DNA of 64,000 nt from Bradyrhizobium sp. Rc3b (GCF_900114915.1 NZ_FOUS01000017.1:110176-174175), one strand, 5' to 3'. Shown: positions 18,614 through 28,029, counted from the first letter of the stretch. Numbers and translations: made by a program. The notes: generated from the letters alone by a model not told the origin.

Positions 18614-19588
18614 ATGTTGCGAATTTTGCGTAACGGTTTTTTCGGGCTCACCGTCCTTTTAGGTCTTTTCAGCGCCACGCCTCCCGCCTCCGCCGCCTAT
18701 CCCGACCGTCCCGTGCACTGGCTGATTGGATTTGCCGCCGGCGGTCCGGTCGACATCGTGGCGCGGATCATGGCGCAGTGGCTGTCGGACCGTCTCGGCC
18801 AGCAATTCATCGTCGAGAACCGGACGGGATCCGGCGGCAACATTGCTGCCGCCGCCGCGATCAACTCGCCGCCCGACGGCTATACGCTGCTGTTCGTCGC
18901 GCCCAACAACGCGATCTCGACCTCGCTCTACAAGAAGCTGCCGTTCGACTTCCTGCGCGACACCGTGCCGGTGGCGAGCATCATGCAGCTCACCAACATG
19001 CTGGTCGTCTCCAACGCGTTCCCCGCGAAGACGGTCCAGGAGTTCGTCGACTACTGCAAGGCCAATCCCGGCAAGATCTCCTTTGCCTCGTCCGGCAACG
19101 GCACCTCGGTGCACATGTCGGCCGAGCTCTTCAAGGTGCTGACCAAGTGCGACATGGTGCACGTGCCCTATCGCGGCTCCGCCATCGCCTTCCCCGACAT
19201 CATCTCCAACAAGGTGCAGCTGATCTTCGACAATCTGCCTTCGGCCATGGAGCAGGTGAAAGGCGGCAATGTCCGCGCGCTGGGCGTGACCTCGCCGCAG
19301 CGGTGGCCGAGCGTGCCCGACGTGCCCGCGATCGCCGAGACCGTGCCGGGCTTCGAATCGGTCGGCTTCTACGGCATCTCCGCGCCGAAGGGCACGCCGC
19401 CCGAAGTGATCGAGATCCTCAACAAGGCCGTCGGCGAAGCGCTGAAGGACCCGAAGCTGGTGGCGCGCCTCACTGAAGTCGGCGGCCTCCCCAAGCCGAT
19501 GACATCAGCCGAGTTCGGCAAGCTGGTCACCGACGAGACCGAGAAGTGGCGCAAGGTGGTGGAGTTCGCGGGGGTGTCGGTGGACTAG
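18614..19588 (+). CDS. Tripartite tricarboxylate transporter binding protein (TctC/Bug family)
   Basis: This 324-residue secreted binding protein shows the Bug-family pattern. After a signal peptide it begins AAYPDRPVHWLIGFAAGGP, followed by IMAQWLSDRLGQQFIVENR, GSGGNIAAAAA and a middle VPYRGSAIAFPDI. The GGGAGG ribosome site 4 bases before ATG 18614 decides the start over ATG 18602. Such proteins are often orphaned from TctAB permeases, as here. It is divergent from the TAXI gene. Confidence 0.9.
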   Translation: MLRILRNGFFGLTVLLGLFSATPPASAAYPDRPVHWLIGFAAGGPVDIVARIMAQWLSDRLGQQFIVENRTGSGGNIAAAAAINSPPDGYTLLFVAPNNAISTSLYKKLPFDFLRDTVPVASIMQLTNMLVVSNAFPAKTVQEFVDYCKANPGKISFASSGNGTSVHMSAELFKVLTKCDMVHVPYRGSAIAFPDIISNKVQLIFDNLPSAMEQVKGGNVRALGVTSPQRWPSVPDVPAIAETVPGFESVGFYGISAPKGTPPEVIEILNKAVGEALKDPKLVARLTEVGGLPKPMTSAEFGKLVTDETEKWRKVVEFAGVSVD

Positions 19589-19630
19589 CAAGTAGACTCG
19601 CCGCCGGACCATCGCTCGCCGGCAAGACGT

Positions 19631-19656
19631 TTGAGGGGGCCGGCCGGCCCCCTCAA
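19631..19656. terminator. Perfect 26-bp palindrome after the TctC-like gene
   Basis: TTGAGGGGGCCGG and its exact complement CCGGCCCCCTCAA are joined without a spacer. They could form a GC-rich hairpin 43 bases after the stop codon. There is no T-run after it, so a classical intrinsic terminator is uncertain. The remaining gap to the tRNA (19657-19948) holds nothing I recognise. Confidence 0.55.
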
Positions 19657-19948
19657 CATAAAAATCGCGAAAACAACCCCATGCACAGTAGAAGAAGTCA
19701 GGAATTACAATAGGTTAGGGGAGCACAAAAAGAGCCTCTGGCCGGATCATCGCAAGACGATTTGACTCGTCGGGCAACACACCGGCAGAATACGACTATT
19801 CCGAATTCAACGATCTTCCGACGCAAGCACTTGCCGCGTAGGCGCGCGTTCCGTCTCGATGAGGCCGGCATTGCACCCCCGCCCCCATCCCTGTAAACGA
19901 ACCGCGCACCGTTGCCGGCCGCGCGTTCCCGCGAGCCGCCTCGCGGCG

Positions 19949-20024
19949 GGGCCTGTAGCTCAATGGTTAGAGCCGGCCGCTCATAACGGTCTGGTTGCAG
20001 GTTCGAGTCCTGCCGGGCCCACCA
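19949..20024 (+). tRNA. tRNA, anticodon CAU (tRNA-Ile2 or elongator tRNA-Met)
   Basis: This is a 76-base cloverleaf with encoded CCA. The acceptor stem is GGGCCTG with CGGGCCC (one T-G pair), discriminator A, and CCA at 20022-20024. The D stem is GCTC/GAGC, the anticodon loop CTCATAA, and the T arm GCAGG-TTCGAGT-CCTGC. The CAU anticodon with this body resembles alphaproteobacterial tRNA-Ile2 (lysidine-modified). An elongator Met identity cannot be fully excluded. An integrase gene ends 17 bases downstream, so its 3' end is the likely attachment site. Confidence 0.93.
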
Positions 20025-20041
20025 ATAAAATCAATGACTTA

Positions 20042-21292
20042 TCAAGCCCGCTTTCGTTTGATCGGAAGCACCGCACCAGATATCGCACCAGATACGTGCG
20101 CTTTTCGTTCCCCAGCCGGATCTCGACTGGCGATTTTTTCCACGGCATCGGACAAATAGTCGGGATGGTGATGACCATAGGTGTTGAGCAACACTTCTAG
20201 CGACATTCCAAGATAGCCAGCTGCCTGCCAAGGGTCCGCACCTCTCTGCATGAGCCAAGTCGCTGCGGTGTGCCGCAAAGTGTGAGGGGAGATTCCCGGG
20301 CTAAGGCTTGCGAGCCTGACTGCACTCTTGAATGCAGTCTTGACTGACGTCACCGCCTTCCCATTGTACTCTACGAAATGCTTCGCCTCTGGATTGGTTC
20401 GGTGCCACCGCTGCAGGTGAGCGAGCAAGCGCAAGGGGATCGGCACAGTGGGTTGCCGTTTGTTGGTTTTTGCGCTGCCCTGCTTCAGGCGGTAGTAGCG
20501 ACCCCGCTCTAAGTCGACATAGGAGCGACCAATCGCGGGGATGGGAGACGCAGCTGCAATAGCGCCGGCACGAGTTCCGCTGTAGATGCCCAACAAAATA
20601 AAGCGTGCAAGATGGCGCAGCGGACGCTTGCTTGTCGGGACCTTCAAATCGTTGGTCCGCCGGCGCGAGCCCTTCTGCATTTCGCGATAACGCCAGCATG
20701 TCCAAATCAGTTTCGCAGCATCGCTGCGCGTCAACCACTTGTCTCGAGGTTGGCCCTTCTCTGGCAGCGATATCTTGACGATTTCCCGATGAAATCCTTC
20801 GGCAGCATGGTGACCAATAGCTGCACGGAGGTCCTCAAGGTCTCGACGCGCGCCTCCCCTCTGGGCGCGCTCCCTGGCATATGAGCGACACGCCTCCCCG
20901 TTCACCTCGCCCAGCATTTTTGCTCCCCACCAGTTGTTCAGCCGCTCGATCCGCCTTTTAAGCTTGCGGATATCGGGGATCTTGTCTTCGCTCTCGCTAT
21001 CGACATTGAAACGGCCGCGAAGCTTGTCCATTTGCGCGTCCAGATAGATCGAGAGGACGTCGGCAACGGCGATATCGTCTATGTGACGAACTCGTCGCTT
21101 CGGTGTGTGCTTAGAAGTTATGTAGTCCCTTAGTATTTCCTCCGCGGCCGCAATCTCATCTGCAGCGCAGCCTGTGCCGACGTCCCGTCCGTTGTCTCTG
21201 ATGATCCAGGTCGCTTGGTGGGTGATCTTTCCGCTCTTGTTTCGGCGGGCAGCCTTGAGCTGAAGTCTGGCCCCCTTGCTTCTTCGCGGCAT
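20042..21292 (-). CDS. Tyrosine recombinase (site-specific integrase) of the island
   Basis: This is a 416-residue phage-type integrase. Catalytic residues are visible as Arg241 (SGTRAG), His337 and Arg340 (HTLRHTA), and the nucleophile Tyr372 in LLNTYGHHH. An SAM-like core-binding domain precedes it. The gene points at the CAU tRNA and stops 17 bases from its CCA end, the usual layout for tRNA-targeted integrative elements. Its start is overlapped by an excisionase-like gene. Confidence 0.93.
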   Translation of the reverse strand: MPRRSKGARLQLKAARRNKSGKITHQATWIIRDNGRDVGTGCAADEIAAAEEILRDYITSKHTPKRRVRHIDDIAVADVLSIYLDAQMDKLRGRFNVDSESEDKIPDIRKLKRRIERLNNWWGAKMLGEVNGEACRSYARERAQRGGARRDLEDLRAAIGHHAAEGFHREIVKISLPEKGQPRDKWLTRSDAAKLIWTCWRYREMQKGSRRRTNDLKVPTSKRPLRHLARFILLGIYSGTRAGAIAAASPIPAIGRSYVDLERGRYYRLKQGSAKTNKRQPTVPIPLRLLAHLQRWHRTNPEAKHFVEYNGKAVTSVKTAFKSAVRLASLSPGISPHTLRHTAATWLMQRGADPWQAAGYLGMSLEVLLNTYGHHHPDYLSDAVEKIASRDPAGERKAHVSGAISGAVLPIKRKRA

Positions 21293-21489
21293 AGCTCTCG
21301 CATCCGTTCGATATGAGCCAGTGTCGTAAATTCCTTGCCGGCAATCTTCTCAATAACCAATCGGTTACGATCCCGCTCGCGACGTAAGCCCGCGACCGTC
21401 ATTCCTCCCAAGGGAAACGCGATCTTCACGGCATCAGCAAGGCGAAGAGGGGTATCTGATGTAATTTCTGGTTGCGTTCGACTTGTCAT
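21130..21489 (-). CDS. Excisionase-like small DNA-binding protein
   Basis: This encodes 119 residues. The core TPLRLADAVKIAFPLGGMTV followed by AGLRRERDRNRLVIEKIAGK looks like an atypical winged-helix excisionase motif and is a familiar companion of integrases in Rhizobiales. The last 163 bases overlap the integrase start in another frame, so the C-terminal 50 or so residues are constrained by two frames and look low in complexity. It is likely cotranscribed with the integrase. Function as directionality factor is inferred from position. Confidence 0.72.
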   Translation of the reverse strand: MTSRTQPEITSDTPLRLADAVKIAFPLGGMTVAGLRRERDRNRLVIEKIAGKEFTTLAHIERMRELCREEARGPDFSSRLPAETRAERSPTKRPGSSETTDGTSAQAALQMRLRPRRKY

Positions 21490-21798
21490 CGAAGCTAGTC
21501 AAGGTGTGGAAGGGAAGCTCACTCGTGCCGCAACATTCGTCGCGGAGACCTAATTCAGGCGCAAGATCAGCCCCGCTTCTATCGCGCAGTCGAGCGTGGA
21601 ATCGTACAAATAAGCAAAGACGACACCAGAGGGAGCGAATCAGGAAACGGCGCGTCGCCGGCATCAGGAAGGTTTCGTGCCGCACCTGACGGCGCCGATG
21701 CCACTGGTTAATGTGCTCTGGCCGACGGTTAGCTCAACCGGCGCGGGATCTCCGCTAAAACGGGCTTTGTCTCTCATCAGCTGGAGAACGGCGAGGCG

Positions 21799-22097
21799 CA
21801 GAGCACTACGACAATCCCGAGTTTTTTGCTGGCTACAGCCAGCCACCCCGGCAGGGGTGGGCCACATGGCGCTCATGAATGCCCCGAGATCAGAGCCATG
21901 ATGCCCGGTCTTGTTGGCAAGCATGTCGTCGATCTCGGTTGCGGCTTCGGATGGGTCTCACGCTGGATGCGCGAGCAAGGCGCCGCCTCTATCCTCGGTC
22001 TCGAAACACGATTGAGCGCGCAAAGGCAGACACAGCAGACGCTGGAATCGAATATCGCATCAACTTTGCGACAACATCACTAAAGGAAATGGATTAA
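21799..22097 (+). pseudogene. Broken SAM-dependent methyltransferase
   Basis: Pieces of a class I methyltransferase can be read in three frames. EHYDNPEFFAGYSQPPRQGW is followed after a shift by VGKHVVDLGCGFGWVSRWMR (SAM-binding motif I) and AASILGLE. After another shift come IERAKADTADAGIEYRI and TTSLKEMD. At least two frameshifts and a truncated 3' end make it non-functional. Bases 21490-21798 and 22098-22312 on either side hold nothing I recognise. Confidence 0.8.
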
Positions 22098-22312
22098 CTT
22101 CTGCATTTCTAGAACGAGCGCGCAGTCAAATCGCAACTGAGCCGACTCGGATTTTCCCGTTCCTGCAGCTTCTCGCTCTCCCGAGACGCGACGTTAACAG
22201 GGCGCTTCGTCGATTCCGAACGACTCAGTCGCGCCTGGCGATGTCGTCGCACGTACCGCTTGGCGATTTAGATGTTTGCGGTGGTATGCGACGCCTCCAG
22301 CCATTCGCACCC

Positions 22313-23188
22313 TCACGTCCCAACCGTTGCCTTCCATCGCATGACGCGCCGCTCCAGAGCTTCGAGAACAGCGTTCAACACAAGACCGATGACGGTGATG
22401 CCGAGGATGCCGAAATACATCTGCGGGATCAGGAAGCTGTGCTGGCTGTTGATGATGAGATAGCCGAGACCCGCTTTGGCGCCGACCATCTCGGATGCCA
22501 CCAGCACCAGCATCGCGGACGCGCTGGCGAGACGAACGCCGATGAAGATCGTGGGAAGCGCGGCCGGTAGGATCACCTTGCGAAACAATTGCTGCGGCGT
22601 CGCCCCCATGGTCCGCGCCGATTTGATCAGGAGCGGATCAACCTCCTTCACCGCAGCGACGGTATTGAGCAGGAGCGGCCAGGCGCAGCTATAGATCACC
22701 ATCGTGACCTTCGACATCTCCCCGATGCCAAGCAGCAGGATGAACACCGGCAGCAGCGCGAGCGGAGCCGTGTTGCGGCAGATCTCGATGAACTGGTTCA
22801 GAAGATTGCCGAGCCGCGCATACCAGCCGACAGCAAGGCCAAGCGGGACGATCACCGCTACCGATATAAGAAAGCCGCTCAAGGCCCGAAGAAGACTCGC
22901 AGAGACGTCGGCATACAGCTCGCCGGTTTGCGCAAGCTGCCAGCCCGCGGCGACGACCTCCGAGAACGGCGGCAGGAACACCGCATCAATCAGCCCTAAC
23001 CTCGGAGCCACCTCCCACAGCAGCAGTAGGGCGATCAGCAAGAACGAGCGTTGTCCGAAGCCGGCCAACCACCGGCTTGTCGAACGGACCCGGATCAGGA
23101 GCGGCGATTGTCGCGCCCCTGCGCCGGCGTGTTGGCTTTGACGCGCTTGCGCCAGTTCGAGCAATCCCAGCATCTCCAGACTAGACAT
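22313..23188 (-). CDS. ABC transporter permease, SsuC/TauC type
   Basis: This 291-residue inner-membrane protein has about six hydrophobic segments and the BPD_transp_1 EAA loop (KVILPAALPTIFIGVRLA, preceded by ARTMGATPQQLF). It belongs to the sulfonate/nitrate/taurine permease family. Its start overlaps the ATPase gene end by 8 bases. It is the last gene of a four-gene operon that starts with the TauD-like dioxygenase. Confidence 0.92.
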   Translation of the reverse strand: MSSLEMLGLLELAQARQSQHAGAGARQSPLLIRVRSTSRWLAGFGQRSFLLIALLLLWEVAPRLGLIDAVFLPPFSEVVAAGWQLAQTGELYADVSASLLRALSGFLISVAVIVPLGLAVGWYARLGNLLNQFIEICRNTAPLALLPVFILLLGIGEMSKVTMVIYSCAWPLLLNTVAAVKEVDPLLIKSARTMGATPQQLFRKVILPAALPTIFIGVRLASASAMLVLVASEMVGAKAGLGYLIINSQHSFLIPQMYFGILGITVIGLVLNAVLEALERRVMRWKATVGT

Positions 23189-24044
23189 GGGTAACCTCCT
23201 TCACTTTGCTTGTAACACCGCTTGCCCCGACGCCCGTCAACTGTCCCTCCTGAGCCTTCTGAACTTCGTCGCGCAGTGAACTCCAGACCTCGTGCCGGAT
23301 TTGTCCGAACTCCGGCAGCGAACGTACATCCTCGTTCTCCTTGTGCAGCGTTTCGGGGATGTCGACGATCTGCTTGATCCGCCCTGGACGCGACGTCATC
23401 ACGGCCACCCGTTGTCCGAGCACGATCGCTTCATCGATGCCATGCGTGATGAAGATGATGGTTTTGCCGGTCGCGCGCCAGATCCGCAGCAGCTCGCCCT
23501 GAAGCGTCTCGCGCGTCTGCGCGTCGAGCGCCGCAAACGGCTCGTCCATCAGCAGCACTTCCGGATCGTAGGCAAGACTCCGCGCGATCGCGACGCGCTG
23601 CCTCATGCCACCGGAGAGCTCATGCGGGTAGCGGTTCGCAAAGCCAGATAGGCCGACCAGATCGAGGAAATGCCGCGAGATATCTTGCCGCTGCCTTGCC
23701 TTGAGGCCGGCAATATCGAGCCCGAACTCGACATTCTCCGCGGCGGTCCGCCATGGAAACAGCGCGTATTGCTGGAACACGATCCCGCGGTCACGGGCCG
23801 GCCCGGTGATCGGCCGACCGTCGAGCAGGATGCGGCCACTGGTCGGGCTCGACAGGCCGCCGAGCAAATCGAGCAGTGTCGATTTCCCGCAACCGCTCGG
23901 ACCGACCAGGGCCAGGAATTCGCCGGAACGAACGTCCAGGGTAATATCCTCCAGCGCGGTGAACCGTCCGGCCGGACCGCCGCCTTCACCTCGCGTGACG
24001 AATTCCTTGCGGACCTGCTCGAAGCTGATCTTGATCGGGGTCAT
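23181..24044 (-). CDS. ABC transporter ATP-binding protein, SsuB/TauB type
   Basis: This 287-residue ATPase has Walker A GPSGCGKST, the Q-loop in VFQQYALFPWRTA, signature LSGGMRQRVAIARSLA, Walker B VLLMDEPFAALD, and the H-loop ITHGIDEA. It belongs to the NitT/TauT/SsuB family of organosulfur and nitrate importers. It overlaps the binding-protein gene by 4 bases upstream and the permease gene by 8 bases downstream. The last 20 residues form a variable tail. Confidence 0.94.
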   Translation of the reverse strand: MTPIKISFEQVRKEFVTRGEGGGPAGRFTALEDITLDVRSGEFLALVGPSGCGKSTLLDLLGGLSSPTSGRILLDGRPITGPARDRGIVFQQYALFPWRTAAENVEFGLDIAGLKARQRQDISRHFLDLVGLSGFANRYPHELSGGMRQRVAIARSLAYDPEVLLMDEPFAALDAQTRETLQGELLRIWRATGKTIIFITHGIDEAIVLGQRVAVMTSRPGRIKQIVDIPETLHKENEDVRSLPEFGQIRHEVWSSLRDEVQKAQEGQLTGVGASGVTSKVKEVTHV

Positions 24045-25072
24045 CTCGCCTCCGCCGTCTTACCGGGACGGAAATAGTTGAACTCGTTGGTGTAGGTCTC
24101 GGACGCCTTGATCTGGCCCGGCTTAAACAGCCCGTCCTTGACCAGCCAGTCGATCCACACCTGGATTTCAGCATCCGAGATTACGCCCCCCTTGATCGCA
24201 ACGCCGGTGCTCTTCCAGTACTTGATCGAGGAGCCGTCCTCGTTGCGTTTGCGATCGGCGATAATCCGCTCGAACCGTGCCCTGACCTCTTCCGCCGGCC
24301 TCGTCTGCGCCCACGCGATCGCGCGCGAGACGCCTTCGACCAGCTTGCGGGACGCTTCGGGATTGTCCCTGATGAACTTATCCCGCAACACGTAGGAGCC
24401 GCCGGTGAACTGGCCGAACAGATCGGTGTCGTTGAAGAGCGCGTGGATTCCGCCGCGCTCCAGCGCCTTGTCACGCAAGATGCCGCTCAGCGTGCTCACC
24501 TCGACCTGCCCCTGACGCAGTACCTGCTCGCCCGTGACGGGTGGAACCGCGACCAGCGTGACCTGCTTGGCCTCGCTCGCGGTCAGGCCATTCCGGGCTA
24601 GATATTCGCGCAGCACAAACTCCAGATGAGCCCCCAACGTGTTGACGGCGACCTTCTTGCCGATCAGGTCGCGCGCTGTCTTGATCGGGCTGTCGTCTCT
24701 CACGTAGTAGCCCTGATAGGTGTTTGCGTCCGAGCCGTAGTAGCCGACCACGGCCTTGATCGGCGCGCGTGCTGCGATCAGCTTGAGGATCGCGCCATAG
24801 AAGGCGCCGCCGATGTCGATATCACCGGTCACGACAGTCTGGATATCCTGCGGACCACTGATGGTGTTACCGACCCATTTGAGCTTCAGCGGCGCGAGAT
24901 AGCCGAGGTCCTCAGCGAGTTCGATGAACGTCACTTGGCCGGCCCAGCCCTGGTAGCGGATTTCGGTCTTCTCGAGCCGCGGCTCGGCTAACGCCGAAGC
25001 CACCCAGCCCAAGCTCAACACGCCCGCGAGCAGCAGCCGCGTAGCCTGTCCCGCGCGTACAAATCTGATCAT
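24041..25072 (-). CDS. ABC transporter substrate-binding protein, SsuA/TauA type
   Basis: This 343-residue periplasmic protein has a signal peptide (ends ASALAEPRL). Family features are EIRYQGWAGQVTFIELAEDL, GPQDIQTVVTGDIDIGGAF and KVAVNTLGAHLEFVLREYL, matching the sulfonate/taurine-binding NMT1-like fold. Organisation with SsuBC-like genes, a TauD-like dioxygenase and an FMN monooxygenase points to an organosulfur ligand. The exact compound is not readable from sequence. Confidence 0.9.
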   Translation of the reverse strand: MIRFVRAGQATRLLLAGVLSLGWVASALAEPRLEKTEIRYQGWAGQVTFIELAEDLGYLAPLKLKWVGNTISGPQDIQTVVTGDIDIGGAFYGAILKLIAARAPIKAVVGYYGSDANTYQGYYVRDDSPIKTARDLIGKKVAVNTLGAHLEFVLREYLARNGLTASEAKQVTLVAVPPVTGEQVLRQGQVEVSTLSGILRDKALERGGIHALFNDTDLFGQFTGGSYVLRDKFIRDNPEASRKLVEGVSRAIAWAQTRPAEEVRARFERIIADRKRNEDGSSIKYWKSTGVAIKGGVISDAEIQVWIDWLVKDGLFKPGQIKASETYTNEFNYFRPGKTAEAR

Positions 25073-25109
25073 TGCCTATCATCCTAGGTGCTTCTGGAAT
25101 GACTTGGGT

Positions 25110-26039
25110 CTAGGCGGCCTTCGCCGCCTGCGGCTTCAACGTCTTCAAACGGGTCACGCTGCGGCGGCCATCGACGCTGAGCGGAACCTCGCCATCGATC
25201 GTGGCGCGGCGGACGATCCGGTGCTGATCGCCGTAATCATTGATCGCATAATGCTGTGTCGCGCGGTTGTCCCAGATCGCCACGTCGCCGGTCCTCCAGC
25301 TCCACCGCACGGTGTTTTCCGGGGCCGTGATGTGCGACTGGAACAGGTCGAATAGTTTTTGGCCGTCATATTTCGACAGGCCGACGAAGCGCTGGACGAA
25401 ATTGCCGAGCACCAGCGTCCGCTCGCCGGTCTCAGGGTGAACCCGGACCACAGGATGCTCGGTCTCATAGATCGTTCCGGTGAAAACCTCCTCGAAATGC
25501 TTCCTGTCCGCCTCGCTCGCGCGGGTCTTCACGGCGTAATCATAGGCATTGCTGTGCACCGCCCAAAGCTCGTCGGCGAGCTTGCGCAATGGTGCCGGCA
25601 AATCGAGATAGGCCGCCGCGGTATTCGACCACACGGTGTCACCGCCATAGGGTGGGATTACCACGCCGCGCAGCACCGAGATTTTCGGATAGGCGTCAAC
25701 GAAGGTGACGTCCGTGTGCCACTGGTCGGCACGACCGCCGCCCTGACCCGAATCCAGCTCCAGGATCGAGGACGTTCCCTTGGTTGCGCCGACAGTCGGG
25801 TGCGGCACCAGTTTTCCAAGCCTGACGGCAAAGCGCTCCTGCTCGGCGTCGTCGAGATGACCCTGATCGCGGAAAAAGACCACTTTGTGCTCGAGCAGCA
25901 CATGGTTGATCGCGCGGACGACTTCCTCGGGAAGAACGCCCGACAGCTTCACATTTTTGATCTCGGCTCCGAGCCGGGCCGCGCGCTTGACAATATCCGA
26001 CCGTGGAATGACGTTGTCGATGGTGGTGGCGTTGCTCAT
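25110..26039 (-). CDS. TauD-like Fe(II)/2-oxoglutarate-dependent dioxygenase
   Basis: This is a 309-residue TauD/TfdA-family enzyme. The 2-His-1-carboxylate iron site is visible as His108-x-Asp110 (QWHTDVTF) and His263 (RATQHYAIND). Arg274 and nearby residues would bind 2-oxoglutarate. These enzymes hydroxylate taurine, alkylsulfates or related compounds to release sulfite or sulfate. The start is ATG 26039 with GAGAGAA upstream. It heads the ABC transporter operon and is divergent from the FMN monooxygenase gene, consistent with sulfur scavenging. Confidence 0.92.
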   Translation of the reverse strand: MSNATTIDNVIPRSDIVKRAARLGAEIKNVKLSGVLPEEVVRAINHVLLEHKVVFFRDQGHLDDAEQERFAVRLGKLVPHPTVGATKGTSSILELDSGQGGGRADQWHTDVTFVDAYPKISVLRGVVIPPYGGDTVWSNTAAAYLDLPAPLRKLADELWAVHSNAYDYAVKTRASEADRKHFEEVFTGTIYETEHPVVRVHPETGERTLVLGNFVQRFVGLSKYDGQKLFDLFQSHITAPENTVRWSWRTGDVAIWDNRATQHYAINDYGDQHRIVRRATIDGEVPLSVDGRRSVTRLKTLKPQAAKAA

Positions 26040-26688
26040 GATCGTGTTCTCTCGATTGCGATTGTGTGGACAAGGCTCCGCCGTGCGCAGGCCGCGCAAG
26101 CGATAGCGGAGAGCCGATGGGATTTTCTTGTTTCGGTCCTAGCGGACCACGGTGCGCTCCGGTGGACGGCGGCTGATCCGCTACGCGCGAAGCGCGGTGA
26201 TACAGCTCTCCGCCATCATGTTTGCGGAGCATCGCGCGCGCCGAGGCGCGATCCCCCTGGATTGGTCGCGAACGTTGGACAGATCGGATTGCCGCATGGT
26301 GAACGACCTCGATTTCTCGCTGCAGATCGTAAAAGCGATCGAGATTCAGTCAATGAAACGAAATCAGCTTTGTTTTTGATGCAGGGCAATGATCGCATCG
26401 TTGGCGGCGCAACCGCGGAAAGAATTGCAATTGTCGCGCTCAATCCGCAGGTCGCGCGCTCCGCGGACCATGAAATCGACCCGAACTGCGCGCGCAATTG
26501 CTTGAATGAATGCTGCGCTTCGCCCCGCGCGCGCACTCGTCTGCAATGGACAGCCATCTCATAGGGTTCATGCTCGCGCGGGATACAACAAAGAAAATTC
26601 ATTTCATCGACAGCTTAGAGATCACCGACATAGACTTTTTGTCCACAAGACACGCATCCGATATCGACCGATCATTCACGAGACAGAC
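26040..26688. other. Divergent promoter region of the organosulfur cluster
   Basis: These 649 bases separate the dioxygenase operon from the monooxygenase gene. No convincing gene is visible. It should hold the promoters and sulfur-status operators for both directions, but I could not identify a specific site. Confidence 0.5.
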
Positions 26689-28029
26689 ATGAGCAAGCGG
26701 CAACTATCCCTGAATTTCTTCATCTATCCGGACGGCCATCACGAGGCCGCGTGGCGCCACAAGGCGTCGACCACCGATCGCATTCTCGACGTCACCTACT
26801 ATCAAGAGCTGGCGCAGCGAGCTGAAGCGCACAAGTTCGATGCGGTGTTCTTCGCCGACGGGCCTGCGCTGGCAGACAATGTCCGCTATGCGCAACGGTT
26901 TCGGCTCGAGCCGATCACGCTTCTCACCGCGATCGCCTCGGCCACGAAACGGATCGGGCTGATCGCGACCGCGTCAACGACGTACTCCGAACCCTACAAT
27001 TTGGCGCGGCTGTTTGCCTCGCTGGATCACATCAGCGCCGGCCGGGCCGGCTGGAATATCGTTACGACGAGCTCACCGCAGGCCGCGCAGAATTTCGGTC
27101 TGCCGGAGCATCCGCCTCACCATGAGCGCTATGAGCGGGCGCGGGAGTATCTCGATGTCATCACCAGGCTATGGGATAGCTGGGAAGACGATGCGCTGGT
27201 CAACGACCCGGTTTCGGGCATCTTCGCCGAAACCAGCAAGATCCACTCCATCGATCACATCGGCAAACATTTCCGCGTACGCGGCCCGCTCAATGTATCC
27301 CGGACGCCGCAGGGGCGTCCTGTCTACGTTCAGGCCGGCTCGTCCGACGACGGACGCGCCTTTGCGGCGCGCTTCGCCGAAGCCGTCTTCACCGCGCATC
27401 AGACGCTTGCGAGCGCGCAGGAGTTCTATGCCCACATCAAGCGACAGGCGCGCGCCTTCGAGCGCAATCCCGATCAGATCAAGATCTTGCCCGGCATATC
27501 TCCCTTCATCGCCAGCACGCAGATCGAGGCCGACCGGCTGCAGGAGGAGTTCAACGCGCTAATTCAGCCGGAATTCTCGCTGACCCAGCTGAGCCAGATG
27601 ACCGGTCTGGATCTCACTGGCTTTGATCTCGACAGTCCCTTCCCGCGTCACCTGATCGACACCAATGGCGCACATGGCGTCGCCAGCCGCTTCAAGCTCG
27701 TGGTCGACATCGTCGATCGCGAGAAGCCGACGGTCCGTCAGCTCGTGGAGCGCCTCGCCGGCGCCCGCGGCCATTGGGTGATTGCCGGCCCTCCGGAAAA
27801 GATCGCCGACAACATCCAGACCTGGTTCGAGAACGGTGCCGCCGATGGCTTCAACGTCATGCCGCCATGGCTGCCCGGCGGCTTCGACCTATTCGCCGAG
27901 CAGGTCGTGCCTATCCTGCGCAAGCGCGGCCTGTTCCGTCACGACTACACTGGCACGACACTGCGCGAGCATTACGGGCTGAGCCGTCCGGAGAGCATAT
28001 TCGCCAGCTCAATTCAGGCGATCGCGTGA
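26689..28029 (+). CDS. FMN-dependent monooxygenase, NtaA/SnaA/DmoA (LLM) family
   Basis: This is a 446-residue flavin-dependent monooxygenase of the bacterial luciferase-like superfamily. The N-terminal NFFIYPDGHHEAAWRH and the NIVTTSSPQAAQNFG segment, with HHERYERAREYLDVI, are hallmarks of the NtaA/SnaA/SoxA/DszA subgroup. Members oxidise aminopolycarboxylates, dimethyl sulfide or aromatic sulfur compounds with FMNH2 from a separate reductase. No reductase gene is adjacent. The start at ATG 26689 gives the expected family N-terminus. A sulfur substrate is inferred from the neighbouring operon. Confidence 0.92.
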   Translation: MSKRQLSLNFFIYPDGHHEAAWRHKASTTDRILDVTYYQELAQRAEAHKFDAVFFADGPALADNVRYAQRFRLEPITLLTAIASATKRIGLIATASTTYSEPYNLARLFASLDHISAGRAGWNIVTTSSPQAAQNFGLPEHPPHHERYERAREYLDVITRLWDSWEDDALVNDPVSGIFAETSKIHSIDHIGKHFRVRGPLNVSRTPQGRPVYVQAGSSDDGRAFAARFAEAVFTAHQTLASAQEFYAHIKRQARAFERNPDQIKILPGISPFIASTQIEADRLQEEFNALIQPEFSLTQLSQMTGLDLTGFDLDSPFPRHLIDTNGAHGVASRFKLVVDIVDREKPTVRQLVERLAGARGHWVIAGPPEKIADNIQTWFENGAADGFNVMPPWLPGGFDLFAEQVVPILRKRGLFRHDYTGTTLREHYGLSRPESIFASSIQAIA

